Of a stretch of 62,334 nt of DNA, positions 41,179 to 49,066 are shown one piece after another. The stretch is taken from positions 1-62,334 of the forward strand of contig DATLDK010000087.1 in the NCBI GenBank assembly GCA_035525905.1, in the 5' to 3' direction. The translations under genes and the position numbers were made by a program. The DNA comes from Gaiellasilicea sp035525905 (GTDB lineage Bacteria > Actinomycetota > Thermoleophilia > Gaiellales > Gaiellaceae). Positions within the stretch are counted from its first letter, which is position 1. The number at the start of each line of letters is the position of its first letter. The notes beneath the pieces were generated by a model. That model was not told the origin of the DNA, did not search any database, and was given only the letters and a program-made list of their open reading frames with translations.

Positions 41179-42807
41179 CGCGGCTGCTCGGACCTCTGCG
41201 AGCGGGATGACGCGAAGCTCGGGCGGTGGCCGGCGCAGGATCCCTCCGATCAGGAGCAGCTCGTCCGCGTCTGCGGGGTCGAGCGACGCTTCCGAGCGCG
41301 CCACGGCCGCGAGCCCTGCCTCCAGCTCGAGCCGCCCTCCCTCGCCGGCCAGCAACGTCCGCGCCGCGACGACTCGTCCGCCCGAGATGAAGAACGCGCG
41401 CCGAAAGCCTGGCTCGGCCGCCGGCACGAGGAGGCACAGCTCGAGCGCCCGCAGGCGGTCGAGCTCGGCCAGCGCCCGTGCAATGTCCTCCAGCGCCGCA
41501 ATCCGGTCACGCAGCCGCGCGGCATCCTCGAAGCGGAGGTCGTGCGCCAGCCGCCTCAGCTTCGCGCGCAGCGCCGGCAGAGCATCGGCCGGCGCGCCGT
41601 CCCAGTCTCCGAGCGCACGCGCGGCGGCCTGCGCGCGCCGTCGGCTGTTCAGAGGTCCATGCGGTCCCGGCGTTTCGGTCACACACCAGCCGGCCCCGCG
41701 CCGGCGGAGGTAGACGTGGCGGTCGGGCCTCGTGCTTCGCGCGTTCGCCGGCGGGCGGAGCTCGCGGAGCAGACGGAGCTCCTCGAGCCCGGCCTCGAGC
41801 TCGGACCCGAGGACACGCCACTCGACGCGCTCCAGCGCGCCGAGCGCCGCCTCCACCGCCGGCCGCTGCCGGTCGGTGCGGAAGTACGAGCCCAGGCGGC
41901 TTCGCAGGTCGCGCGCCCGGCCGACGTAGAGCACCTGCTCGTTGCGGTCTCGGAAGAGGTAGACCCCGGGACTCGTCGGGGCCCCCGCGACGAGACTGCG
42001 CTTGCCAGCGAGCCGCCGGGCGCGTGGCGCGGAGAGATCAACGAGCTCGGCGACCGTCGTCGCACCCGTTTCCTGGGCGAGGCCGATCAGCGCGAGCAGG
42101 ATCTCCGCCGTGGCCTCGGCGTCCGCCAGTGCCCTGTGACACGGCTGCGCCGCCGTGCCGAAGAAATAGGCGAGCGACGAGAGCCCGACTCGCTTCTGGC
42201 GGCCCGCGAGCAGCCGGCGCGCGAGCCAGACGGTGTCGACGACGGGCGCCACGATCCGCCTGCCGGTGAGGCGCTCGACCTCCCGATCGAGGAACGCCAT
42301 GTCGAAGCGTGCGTTGTGCGCGACCAGCACGGCGTCGCCTGCGAACTCGAGGAAGCGGCGCATCGCCAGCTCGACCGGCGGCGCCCCGTGCAGCGCGCGT
42401 GGCTCGATCCCGGTCAGGGCGGCGATCGGAGCCGGCAAGGGGCGGCGCGGGTTGACGAGCGTCTCGAACCGCTCCTCGAGCTCGAGTTCACGTACCCGAA
42501 CCGCACCGATCTCGCAGATCGCGGACGTGCGGGGCGAGAGGCCGGTGGTCTCGAGGTCGACGACGACGTAGGTCGCATTCTCCAGCGCAACCGCTGCACC
42601 GGGCGCTTCCGCGAGGCCGACGCTGGCACCGCGCCAGGCGAGGCGTGCATCCCCGTCGACCACATCGGCGAGGAGCGACCGCGCAAGCCCGGTCGGCACG
42701 TGACGCAGCGCGTACAGCGTCTGCGCCGCTACCTCCGCGGGAACCGGCCCGTGCCTAGCCTCGACGAGCTCGACGAGGCGGTCGGCGGCGTCGAAGGAGA
42801 GCTGCAC
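41176..42807 (-). CDS. DEDDh 3'-5' exonuclease fused to a UvrC/Cho-like GIY-YIG nuclease
   Basis: A 543-residue two-nuclease fusion. Residues 78-245 are a DnaQ-like exonuclease with D84, E86, D169, H224 and D229 all present. Residues 275-370 are a GIY-YIG domain as in UvrC (GVYLF at 281-285, LYVGRARDLRSRL at 293-305). Residues 420-460 resemble the UvrBC helix pair (ALRAKLRRLAHDLRFEDAARLRDRIAALE). Such fusions are known in actinobacteria and are tied to DNA repair. A LexA-type box sits between promoter elements 14 bases upstream of the GTG, indicating SOS induction. TAAGCT is 6 bases before the start. Confidence 0.9.
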   Translation of the reverse strand: MQLSFDAADRLVELVEARHGPVPAEVAAQTLYALRHVPTGLARSLLADVVDGDARLAWRGASVGLAEAPGAAVALENATYVVVDLETTGLSPRTSAICEIGAVRVRELELEERFETLVNPRRPLPAPIAALTGIEPRALHGAPPVELAMRRFLEFAGDAVLVAHNARFDMAFLDREVERLTGRRIVAPVVDTVWLARRLLAGRQKRVGLSSLAYFFGTAAQPCHRALADAEATAEILLALIGLAQETGATTVAELVDLSAPRARRLAGKRSLVAGAPTSPGVYLFRDRNEQVLYVGRARDLRSRLGSYFRTDRQRPAVEAALGALERVEWRVLGSELEAGLEELRLLRELRPPANARSTRPDRHVYLRRRGAGWCVTETPGPHGPLNSRRRAQAAARALGDWDGAPADALPALRAKLRRLAHDLRFEDAARLRDRIAALEDIARALAELDRLRALELCLLVPAAEPGFRRAFFISGGRVVAARTLLAGEGGRLELEAGLAAVARSEASLDPADADELLLIGGILRRPPPELRVIPLAEVRAAA

Positions 42808-42813
42808 CCCGCG

Positions 42814-42819
42814 AGCTTA
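42814..42819 (-). promoter_or_regulatory. -10 element of the nuclease fusion gene
   Basis: TAAGCT, 6 bases before GTG 42807 and 2 bases downstream of the SOS box. Confidence 0.5.
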
Positions 42820-42821
42820 GG

Positions 42822-42835
42822 CGAACATACGTTCG
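42822..42835. promoter_or_regulatory. LexA/SOS box
   Basis: CGAACATACGTTCG, an exact match to the Gram-positive/actinobacterial SOS consensus CGAAC-N4-GTTCG. It lies just upstream of the -10 of the exonuclease/GIY-YIG gene, so LexA would block its transcription. Confidence 0.8.
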
Positions 42836-42845
42836 CCTGCAAGCG

Positions 42846-42884
42846 CAAAAAGAGGGCCGCTCCCAGGTAGCGGAGCGGCCCTCT
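42846..42884 (-). terminator. Intrinsic terminator of the HU gene
   Basis: A perfect 13-pair stem (AGAGGGCCGCTCC at 42851-42863 with GGAGCGGCCCTCT at 42872-42884) and 8-base loop, followed on the minus strand by a T-run at 42851-42846. Confidence 0.9.
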
Positions 42885-42909
42885 AATCCTCGGAGATGCA
42901 GCCGGGGCT

Positions 42910-43191
42910 CTACCCGCCCTTGACGGCCGCCTTCAGCTGACTACCGGCCGAGAACTTCGGCACGGTCGCCGCCGGGATATGCACCTTCTGGCTCGGGTTG
43001 CGCGGATTGACGCCCTCGCGCGCGGCCCGCTCGCTCGTGGAGAACTTGCCGAAACCCGTGAAGGTGATCGAGTCGCGCTTCTTCAAGGCGTCGGTCACGC
43101 AATCGAGGACGGCGTCCACCGCGGCACCCGCATCCCGCCGCGAAAGACTCGACTTCGCTGCGACCGCGTCAACGAACTCCTGTTTCGTCAC
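42910..43191 (-). CDS. hup: DNA-binding protein HU
   Basis: A 93-residue histone-like protein with TKQEFVDAVAAKSSLSRRDA at the N-terminus, the GFGKFSTSERAAREGVNP arm region and the KVHIPAATVPKFSAG segment. It bends and compacts DNA. Unlike mycobacterial HupB it has no long Lys/Ala-rich tail. The GTG start has a strong AAGGAG 9 bases upstream, and the gene ends before an intrinsic terminator, so it is monocistronic. Confidence 0.96.
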   Translation of the reverse strand: MTKQEFVDAVAAKSSLSRRDAGAAVDAVLDCVTDALKKRDSITFTGFGKFSTSERAAREGVNPRNPSQKVHIPAATVPKFSAGSQLKAAVKGG

Positions 43192-43234
43192 TTGCGACTC
43201 CTTCTTTCGTGGGACGTACGCTTAAACCGCGGCA

Positions 43235-43263
43235 ACCCTAACAGCAGCGTCGGACTGCCTCAA
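43235..43263 (-). promoter_or_regulatory. Probable hup promoter
   Basis: -35 TTGAGG (43263-43258), 17-base spacer, -10 TAGGGT (43240-43235), giving a leader of about 40 bases with a ribosome-binding site. Confidence 0.45.
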
Positions 43264-43275
43264 CGGTTCTATGGC

Positions 43276-43827
43276 TCAACCATGCGGGTTTTGCATGCTC
43301 GTAGCGGCCGGAACGAGGTCGCTCGAGGTGTAGAGGGACCGCAGCCGAACGCCGAGGCGGGCCAACTCGTCTGCGCCTCCCTCCTCGCGGTCGACGACGC
43401 AGATGGCGTTGCGAACGACGAGCCCCGCCTCCCGCACGGCTTCGACGGCTTCGGCAAGCGCGCCTCCGGAGGTGACGACGTCCTCGATCAGGCAGACGAG
43501 CTCGCCCGCCTGGAACGGTCCCTCGAGGCGATTGGCGGTGCCGTACTCCTTGGCCGTATCCCGGACGATCAGGAACGGAAGTCCCGAGGCGAGGGACGCC
43601 GAGGCCGCGAGCGCGACGGCCCCGAGAGCGGGCCCAGCCAGGCGGATGGCGTCCGGCTCGTGCAAGCGGACCGCCGCCGCGAGGCGCTCGCCGAGCGGTC
43701 CGAGCAGCTCCGGCAGCGTCTCGAAGCGGTACTTGTCCAGGTAGTAGCTGGAGCGACGCCCGGAACGCAGGAGAAAGTCGCCTTCGAGCAGTGCGTGCTC
43801 GCGCAGGCGCGCGCCGAGCTCGTCCAT
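43276..43827 (-). CDS. pyrE: Orotate phosphoribosyltransferase
   Basis: A 183-residue PRTase making OMP from orotate and PRPP. N-terminal FLLRSGRRSSYYLDKYRFE binds orotate, and LIEDVVTSGGALAEAV near 115-130 is the PRPP loop. ATG 43827 is used because the upstream frame overlaps the next gene. Follows the small membrane protein gene by 4 bases. Confidence 0.93.
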   Translation of the reverse strand: MDELGARLREHALLEGDFLLRSGRRSSYYLDKYRFETLPELLGPLGERLAAAVRLHEPDAIRLAGPALGAVALAASASLASGLPFLIVRDTAKEYGTANRLEGPFQAGELVCLIEDVVTSGGALAEAVEAVREAGLVVRNAICVVDREEGGADELARLGVRLRSLYTSSDLVPAATSMQNPHG

Positions 43828-43831
43828 GGGA

Positions 43832-44017
43832 TCAGAGCACGCCGCGTGCCACGGTGAGCAGGCGCTCGGCCTCGGGGGCGCCGCGCTCGAGCGTGACCAT
43901 GGAGCCGTCGGCGTAGTAGAGGTGGACACGCTCGCGGCGGACGCCACGGCGACGCGACAGGAACAGGATCGGCCCACCCACGAAGAGCAGGAGAGCGGCG
44001 AGCCTACGCATCGTCAT
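43832..44017 (-). CDS. Small membrane protein of unknown function
   Basis: A 61-residue protein with an N-terminal membrane segment (about 4-20, MRRLAALLLFVGGPILFL), a basic stretch and a short acidic outer or inner part. It overlaps the roadblock gene by 14 bases and pyrE follows after 4 bases, so it is co-transcribed with both. An in-frame ATG two codons later is an alternative start. No family recognised. Confidence 0.6.
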   Translation of the reverse strand: MTMRRLAALLLFVGGPILFLSRRRGVRRERVHLYYADGSMVTLERGAPEAERLLTVARGVL

Positions 44018-44405
44018 CGGACTTGGGCTTCGCGGCGCGTCGCTTCCGCGCCGGTGCAGGCTCCGACTCAGCGAGCGAGCGCAGGCATGTCTTCAGGTCG
44101 TAGAACACGAGGCCGGACGTGGGCTCGGGAGTCGTCGTCGCGACGATGCTCCGGCCGTTCTCCCGGGCGACGAAGACGCTCCCTTCCCGCAGGGCGGCCT
44201 CGAGCTGGGTCAGCTCGCGCCCGTTGGAGGCGGAGCGCTGCTCGGCCCCTTCGAGCAGGTCGAGGGCCGCACGCGCGATCCGCGCGCTGTGCTCCGGGTC
44301 GGCGAGCGTCGACGCGATCACCTCGCCGGCATCGTCGAGGACAACGGCTGCCTCCACCCGGGACGAGATCTCGGTCAGATCGGCGAGAGCGGCGGCTGCA
44401 TCCAT
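44004..44405 (-). CDS. Roadblock/LC7-like domain protein
   Basis: A 133-residue protein with the roadblock/longin alternation: a start helix, then AAVVLDDAGEVIASTL, a central helix, REGSVFVARENGRSIVATT strands and a final helix, ending in a basic/acidic tail (KRRAAKPKSDDD). In actinobacteria such proteins pair with small GTPases (MglA-like), but none is seen here. TAGCGT lies 8 bases upstream of the ATG. Divergent from the YihY gene. Confidence 0.6.
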   Translation of the reverse strand: MDAAAALADLTEISSRVEAAVVLDDAGEVIASTLADPEHSARIARAALDLLEGAEQRSASNGRELTQLEAALREGSVFVARENGRSIVATTTPEPTSGLVFYDLKTCLRSLAESEPAPARKRRAAKPKSDDDA

Positions 44406-44440
44406 CGAGGGAGACGCTAACAGAGGCCCATACTGCTGCT

Positions 44441-45256
44441 GTGCGCAGACCGTTCGCCCAGCCGCTCGCGAAGTTCTACGCCGACCGTGGCCCTCATCTG
44501 GCCGCCATGATCGCGTACTTCGGCCTGCTCTCGTCCGTCTCGCTGATCTTCCTCGCCCTCGCCCTGCTCGGCTTCACCGGTCGCGCCGAGGAGTCGAGCT
44601 ACCTCGTCCGCGAGCTCCAGCATCTCTTCCCCTCCCAATCGATCAACGACATCGTGCGGGTCGTCGACACGATCACCTCGAATGCCACGACGCTCGGGAT
44701 CATCGGGGGAGCAGCCCTCGTCTGGACCTCCTTGTCGCTCTTCAGCGTGCTCGAGTCGGCGTTCAACATCGTCTACGGGCGCCCGAACCGCTCCTTTTTG
44801 AGGGGCAAGTTCCTCGCGACGCTGTTCATGGCGGGGTCGATGGTCGTGCTTTTCGTGGCCCTCGTCGTCGGATCGGTCGGCTACGACTTCCTGAAGCGGT
44901 TCGCTCCCGGCTTCGTCGCCAACGCCGTCGTCGCCTACGGCGCGTCCGTCGTCGTATCGACCGCAGCCGTCTTCGTCTTCCTCGTCGTCGCCTATGAGCG
45001 GCTGACCAACGCCAACCTCTCGTTGCGGGAGGTCTGGTCGGGCGCGTTGATCGGAGCCGTCCTCCTGCAGGGCTCCTTCCAAGTGCTGCCGCTCTTCGTT
45101 CGTTTCTCGAGCGAGGTGGTGGCGGTGCAGGCGCTCGGCGCGACGGCGCTCCTCCTCGTGTGGCTCTACGTGATGGCGAACGCAATCGTCTTCGGCGCCG
45201 AGGTGAACTGGTCGTACGGCCGCCGCGAAGAGGACGACGTCGACGGCCTGGCCTAG
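44441..45256 (+). CDS. YihY/BrkB family inner membrane protein
   Basis: A 271-residue membrane protein with six hydrophobic segments and the family phrase LTNANLSLREVWSGALIGAV. The N-terminal FYADRGPHLAAMIAYFGLLS is characteristic. Often annotated as ribonuclease BN in error; the real function is unknown, possibly transport. GTG 44441 gives the normal N-terminus. Convergent overlap of 4 bases with rdgB. Confidence 0.85.
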   Translation: MRRPFAQPLAKFYADRGPHLAAMIAYFGLLSSVSLIFLALALLGFTGRAEESSYLVRELQHLFPSQSINDIVRVVDTITSNATTLGIIGGAALVWTSLSLFSVLESAFNIVYGRPNRSFLRGKFLATLFMAGSMVVLFVALVVGSVGYDFLKRFAPGFVANAVVAYGASVVVSTAAVFVFLVVAYERLTNANLSLREVWSGALIGAVLLQGSFQVLPLFVRFSSEVVAVQALGATALLLVWLYVMANAIVFGAEVNWSYGRREEDDVDGLA

Positions 45257-45810
45257 TTCCCGGGCTTCAGGGCGGCGGCGGCGCGGGCACGGTGCGAGTG
45301 CTGACGCTTCCAGGCGTCCCCCAGCTGGGCCACGGTCCGCTCCTCTCCTTCGGGGATGAAGACCGGGTCGTACCCGAACCCCTGGCTCCCGTGGCGCTCG
45401 GTCGCGATCGAGCCCTCGAGCGTGCCGATGCCTCGGCGCTCCTGGCCGTCGGGGGTGAGCGCGACGAGCTCGCAGACGTAGCGCGCGCCGCGGTCGACGA
45501 CGCCGTCGAGCTCCTGCAGCAGCTTCCCTACGCCGTCCTCGGCCCAGCGCGCAGACGCGATTCCGGGCCGCCCACCGAGAGCGGCGACCTCGATGCCGGA
45601 ATCCTCACCGAGCGTCCAGATGCCCGGGTCGCCGACCCGGCGGCCGAAGTCGGCCTTCGCCCGCGCGTTCTCGTAGTAGCTCTCGCCGACCTCCTCGGGA
45701 AACGGCTCCGCGGTCTCCAGCAGCACGAGCTCCCAGTCCGGTAGCGCCGCCCTGAGCTCGTCGAGCTTGTGCACGTTCTCGGATGCGAGCCGTGCCCTTA
45801 CGGGCGCCAC
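45253..45810 (-). CDS. rdgB: dITP/XTP pyrophosphatase (Ham1/RdgB)
   Basis: A 185-residue house-cleaning NTPase that hydrolyses XTP and dITP to monophosphates. N-terminal ASENVHKLDEL (substrate Lys/Asn), ESYYENARAKADF, EDSGIEVAALGGRPGIASAR and GFGYDPVFIPEG are all present. GTG start overlaps the MgtC-like gene by 13 bases. Commonly found next to rph and murI, as here. Confidence 0.93.
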   Translation of the reverse strand: MAPVRARLASENVHKLDELRAALPDWELVLLETAEPFPEEVGESYYENARAKADFGRRVGDPGIWTLGEDSGIEVAALGGRPGIASARWAEDGVGKLLQELDGVVDRGARYVCELVALTPDGQERRGIGTLEGSIATERHGSQGFGYDPVFIPEGEERTVAQLGDAWKRQHSHRARAAAALKPGN

Positions 45811-46472
45811 TGCAGATGCTCGACGTCCTCGAGCGAGTTGACCTTCTCCGCGACGCGCGCGGACTCCGACCGACGTAGCGCACGCAGGACGACGTCGACC
45901 GTGCGGTCGTCCCCGAACTCGACGTAGGAGATCTGCGCGCCCAGCTTCTCGATCGCCTCGAGCACGCGCGTCGCCTCGCCCTCCGGCGCCAGCCGGATGC
46001 CGAGCTCCGCCTCCTCGGGGCGGACCCGCGAGACGAGGCGCGAGCTGACCAGCTTGAGCGGGCCGAGGGAGATGAGCACCAGCGCCGCGGCGAACACCGC
46101 GACCGCGTAGTAGCCCGTGGCGCTAGCCATCCCGATCGCGGCGACGACCCAGAGCGTGGCGGCGGTGGTCAGGCCGCGAACGGAGATCCCGCGGACGATG
46201 ATCGCGCCGGCGCCGAGGAAGCCGATCCCGGTCACGATCTGCGCCGCGATCCTGGTCGGGTCGTAGACGACGCCGGAGGCGTTCGAGAACGTCCAGTCCC
46301 CCCAACCGTAGGCCGAGACCAGGGTGAAGACGCAGGCGCCGAGCGAGACGATCAGGTGGGTGCGGAAGCCAGCCTCGTGGTCGCGGAGCTCACGCTCGAG
46401 CCCGATCGCTCCTCCAAGCCCGGCCGCGATCAACAGCCGGACGAGCGCCTCGGTGGTGGAGAGGTCAGGCAC
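45798..46472 (-). CDS. MgtC/SapB family membrane protein
   Basis: A 224-residue protein with an N-terminal MgtC domain of about four membrane segments (GGAIGLERELRDHEAGFRTH, TGIGFLGAGAIIVRG) and a C-terminal cytoplasmic domain of about 75 residues that resembles an ACT-like fold. MgtC proteins affect Mg2+ homeostasis and ATP synthase activity. GTG 46472 overlaps the rph stop by 8 bases; position between rph and rdgB is unusual for this family. Confidence 0.85.
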   Translation of the reverse strand: MPDLSTTEALVRLLIAAGLGGAIGLERELRDHEAGFRTHLIVSLGACVFTLVSAYGWGDWTFSNASGVVYDPTRIAAQIVTGIGFLGAGAIIVRGISVRGLTTAATLWVVAAIGMASATGYYAVAVFAAALVLISLGPLKLVSSRLVSRVRPEEAELGIRLAPEGEATRVLEAIEKLGAQISYVEFGDDRTVDVVLRALRRSESARVAEKVNSLEDVEHLQWRP

Positions 46473-47181
46473 GTTCGACCGCGATCGCGTCGTTCTGCGC
46501 CACCATGATCTCCTCGATCCCGCCCGACGCAAGGTCGAGCAGGTCGTCGAGAAGCTCCCGCGAGAAGGGGTCCCGCTCGGCGGTTGCCTGGACCTCGACG
46601 AGCCGCCCGTCGGCCGTCATGACGACGTTCATGTCCGTCTCCGCCGTCGAGTCCTCGGAGTAGTCGAGATCGAGCAGCGCACGCCCGTCGACGACACCCA
46701 CCGAGACGGCGGCGACCTGGCCGGTCAGCGCTTTCGAAAGCCCGAACCGTTCGAGCGCGCGGCGGGCCGCGACGTATGCGCCCGAGATGGCGGCGCAGCG
46801 AGTGCCGCCGTCGGCCTGGAGGACGTCGCAGTCGAGCCAGAGCGTCCGTTCCCCGAGCGCCTCGTAGTCGCAGACCGAGCGGAGCGCGCGGCCGATCAGG
46901 CGCTGGATCTCGATCGTGCGACCACCCTGCTTCCCGCGCGCAGCCTCGCGTTCGACCCTTTCTCCGGTCGAGGCCGGGAGCAGGGAGTACTCGGCCGTCA
47001 TCCAGCCGCGGCCGGAGCGCTGCAGCCAGCGCGGGACGCGCTCCTCCACGGTCGCCGTGCACAGGACGCGCGTCTTGCCCTGCGAGTAGAGCACCGATCC
47101 GTTCGCGAGCTCGATGAAGTCCGCGACGAGGTCGAGCGGGCGGAGCTGGTCGTCGCGGGCCCGCCCGTCGTTCCGGCTCAT
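46465..47181 (-). CDS. rph: Ribonuclease PH
   Basis: A 238-residue phosphorolytic 3'-5' exoribonuclease for tRNA 3' trimming. GRGWMTAEYSLLP, RTIEIQRLIGRALRSV and LDLDYSEDSTAETDMN (metal/catalytic region) are conserved. Its ATG overlaps the murI stop by 4 bases. Confidence 0.95.
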   Translation of the reverse strand: MSRNDGRARDDQLRPLDLVADFIELANGSVLYSQGKTRVLCTATVEERVPRWLQRSGRGWMTAEYSLLPASTGERVEREAARGKQGGRTIEIQRLIGRALRSVCDYEALGERTLWLDCDVLQADGGTRCAAISGAYVAARRALERFGLSKALTGQVAAVSVGVVDGRALLDLDYSEDSTAETDMNVVMTADGRLVEVQATAERDPFSRELLDDLLDLASGGIEEIMVAQNDAIAVERA

Positions 47182-47996
47182 GCCGCAGCCTCGAGTGTCG
47201 CGAGCTTCACTCGCTCGACCGTGTCGATCGGGAGCTGGAGGAACCGCCGCCCCATCTCGCGGAACGAATCCGGATCGCCGGTGGTCAAGAAGCGGTAGGC
47301 GCCCTCGCGGCCGCCCTCGCGGTCGATCCGCTTCCGGGCGAGCGTCTCGGCCACCTCGCGGGCGGTCTCGTCGGCCGAGAAGACGAGTGTCACGTCACGG
47401 CCGAAGACCCGCTGCAGGATCGGCCGGATCAGTGGGTAGTGCGTGCAGCCGAGGATGACGGTGTCGACAGCGGCTGCCTTCAGCGGCGAGGCGTACTCAC
47501 GTACGGCCTCGGCCGTCTCCTCGGCGAATGGGTCGTCGCCTTCGATCAGCGGCACCAGCCGAGGGCAGGCCACGGGGACGACCTGCGCGCCCGCGTCGAG
47601 CGCGTGAACGAGCTGCTCGTAGCGTCCGCTGGAAACGGTTGCCTGCGTCGCCAGCAGGCCGATCCGACGGTTGCGGGTCGCCTGTACCGCGGCGTGTGCC
47701 TCGGGCGCGATCACGCCCACGACGGGCACGTGCAGCTCGGTCTGGAGCTCCGGCAACGCAGCGGCCGTCGCCGAGTTGCACGCGACCACCACGAGCTTGA
47801 CGCCCTGCGCCTCCAGGAACGAACCGATTTCCCGGGCGAAGCGGCGCACCTCGTCCAGTGGGCGGGGCCCGTAGGGGAGCCGCGCGCCGTCGCCGAGGTA
47901 GAGGAAATCCTCGTGGGGCAGCGTGACCAGGCACTCGTGCAGAACCGTGAGGCCGCCGACCCCCGAGTCGAACACCCCGATCGGCCGCTCGTCCAT
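47178..47996 (-). CDS. murI: Glutamate racemase
   Basis: A 272-residue cofactor-independent racemase giving D-glutamate for peptidoglycan. The two catalytic cysteines are C73 (ACNSATAAA) and C184 (GCTHYPL), and the N-terminal GVFDSGVGGLTVL binds substrate. ATG 47996 has TACAAT 7 bases upstream. Head of the murI-rph-mgtC-rdgB operon. Confidence 0.96.
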   Translation of the reverse strand: MDERPIGVFDSGVGGLTVLHECLVTLPHEDFLYLGDGARLPYGPRPLDEVRRFAREIGSFLEAQGVKLVVVACNSATAAALPELQTELHVPVVGVIAPEAHAAVQATRNRRIGLLATQATVSSGRYEQLVHALDAGAQVVPVACPRLVPLIEGDDPFAEETAEAVREYASPLKAAAVDTVILGCTHYPLIRPILQRVFGRDVTLVFSADETAREVAETLARKRIDREGGREGAYRFLTTGDPDSFREMGRRFLQLPIDTVERVKLATLEAAA

Positions 47997-48003
47997 GCGC
48001 GGG

Positions 48004-48009
48004 ATTGTA
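48004..48009 (-). promoter_or_regulatory. -10 element of murI operon
   Basis: TACAAT, 7 bases upstream of ATG 47996; divergent from the -10 at 48027-48032. Confidence 0.5.
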
Positions 48010-48026
48010 GGGAGGCAGGGAGTCGG

Positions 48027-48032
48027 TAGGCT
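48027..48032 (+). promoter_or_regulatory. -10 element of the class I amidotransferase gene
   Basis: TAGGCT, 6 bases upstream of GTG 48039. Confidence 0.5.
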
Positions 48033-48038
48033 CGGCCG

Positions 48039-48707
48039 GTGCAGGTGCTCGCTCTCACACACGGCCCGAGCGTTGGGCCGGGAGTCTTCCAGGACGCCGT
48101 CCGCGACGGTGGGCACGACCTGCTGGAGTGCCAGGTCCCGGTCGACGGCCTACCGAGGGAGCCCGCGCAGGCTGTGCTCGTCCTCGGTGGCGCGATGCAC
48201 CCCGACGAGGACGAGCAGCACGCCTGGTTGCGGCCGGAGCTCGACTATCTCCGAGGCCTGCTGGACGATGGCACACCCGTACTCGGCGTCTGCCTCGGCT
48301 CCCAGCTCCTCGCCCGAGCCGCCGGCGCGACCGTGTATCGCTCGGCGGAGCCGGAAGTCGGGTGGCTGCCGGTCGAGCTGACGGACGCCGCCGCCGGGGA
48401 TCCCGTCGCGGCCTCGCTCCCGGAGCGCTTCGAGGCGTTCCAGTGGCACCACTACACGCACGAGCTCCCCGCTGGCGCAGTGGAGCTGGCGCGGAGCAGC
48501 GTCTGCACCCAGGCCTTCCGCCTCGGGAACGCGTGGGGCGTGCAGTTCCACCCCGAGGTACGGTCCGCGCAGGTCGATGCCTGGCTCGGCGAGGACCCGG
48601 CCGACGTCGTCGACCCGCAAGCGCTCCGGGAAGCGACGCGGGAGCGGATCGCGGCCTGGAACGACCTCGGTCGGGGCCTCTGCGCGGCGTTTCTCGCGGC
48701 GGTTTAG
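48039..48707 (+). CDS. Class I glutamine amidotransferase-like protein
   Basis: A 222-residue stand-alone GATase1 domain with nucleophile C85 (GVCLGSQL) and the H171/E173 pair (QFHPEV). It lacks a synthetase partner. Such proteins resemble GMP-synthase-like gamma-glutamyl hydrolases that act on free gamma-glutamyl compounds. Substrate unknown. Convergent overlap of 4 bases with the rhodanese gene. Confidence 0.85.
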   Translation: MQVLALTHGPSVGPGVFQDAVRDGGHDLLECQVPVDGLPREPAQAVLVLGGAMHPDEDEQHAWLRPELDYLRGLLDDGTPVLGVCLGSQLLARAAGATVYRSAEPEVGWLPVELTDAAAGDPVAASLPERFEAFQWHHYTHELPAGAVELARSSVCTQAFRLGNAWGVQFHPEVRSAQVDAWLGEDPADVVDPQALREATRERIAAWNDLGRGLCAAFLAAV

Positions 48708-49066
48708 CCCAGCTCGGCCGGCAGCGACTCGTCGCGCGACCACTCGTGCCACGAGCCCCGGTAGTTGGACGCGCGGTAGCCGAGCGAGCGGAGGATGTCG
48801 GCCGCGAGCTCGGAACGAGAGCCCGAATGGCAGTACGTCACGACCTCTAGGGCCTCCGGAGGCCCGAGGCGCTCGCGGATCTGCTCCGGCGTGAAGGCGA
48901 GCAGCTCCTGAAGATCGAAGTGCCGCGCGCCGGGGATCCGTCCCGGCCGGGGATCGCATGGCGCGGCCACCTCACCCGTGTACTCACCAGCGCTGCGCAC
49001 GTCGAGCACGACGTAGCGCTCCTCCTCCAGCCGCCGGGCGATTTCCTCCAGGGTCACGTCGCTCAC
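48704..49066 (-). CDS. Single-domain rhodanese-like sulfurtransferase
   Basis: A 120-residue rhodanese with active-site C79 in a six-residue loop CHSGSR, the size used by thiosulfate sulfurtransferases (seven would suggest a phosphatase). N-terminal LDVRSAGEYTGEV and GRIPGARHFDL are typical. GTG 49066 overlaps the glutathione-S-transferase-like stop (GTGA). Confidence 0.88.
   Translation of the reverse strand: MSDVTLEEIARRLEEERYVVLDVRSAGEYTGEVAAPCDPRPGRIPGARHFDLQELLAFTPEQIRERLGPPEALEVVTYCHSGSRSELAADILRSLGYRASNYRGSWHEWSRDESLPAELG

Noticed and set aside
44441..45256. Ribonuclease BN annotation for the YihY protein
   Set aside because: The name is a historical mis-assignment; the sequence is a six-helix membrane protein without nuclease motifs.
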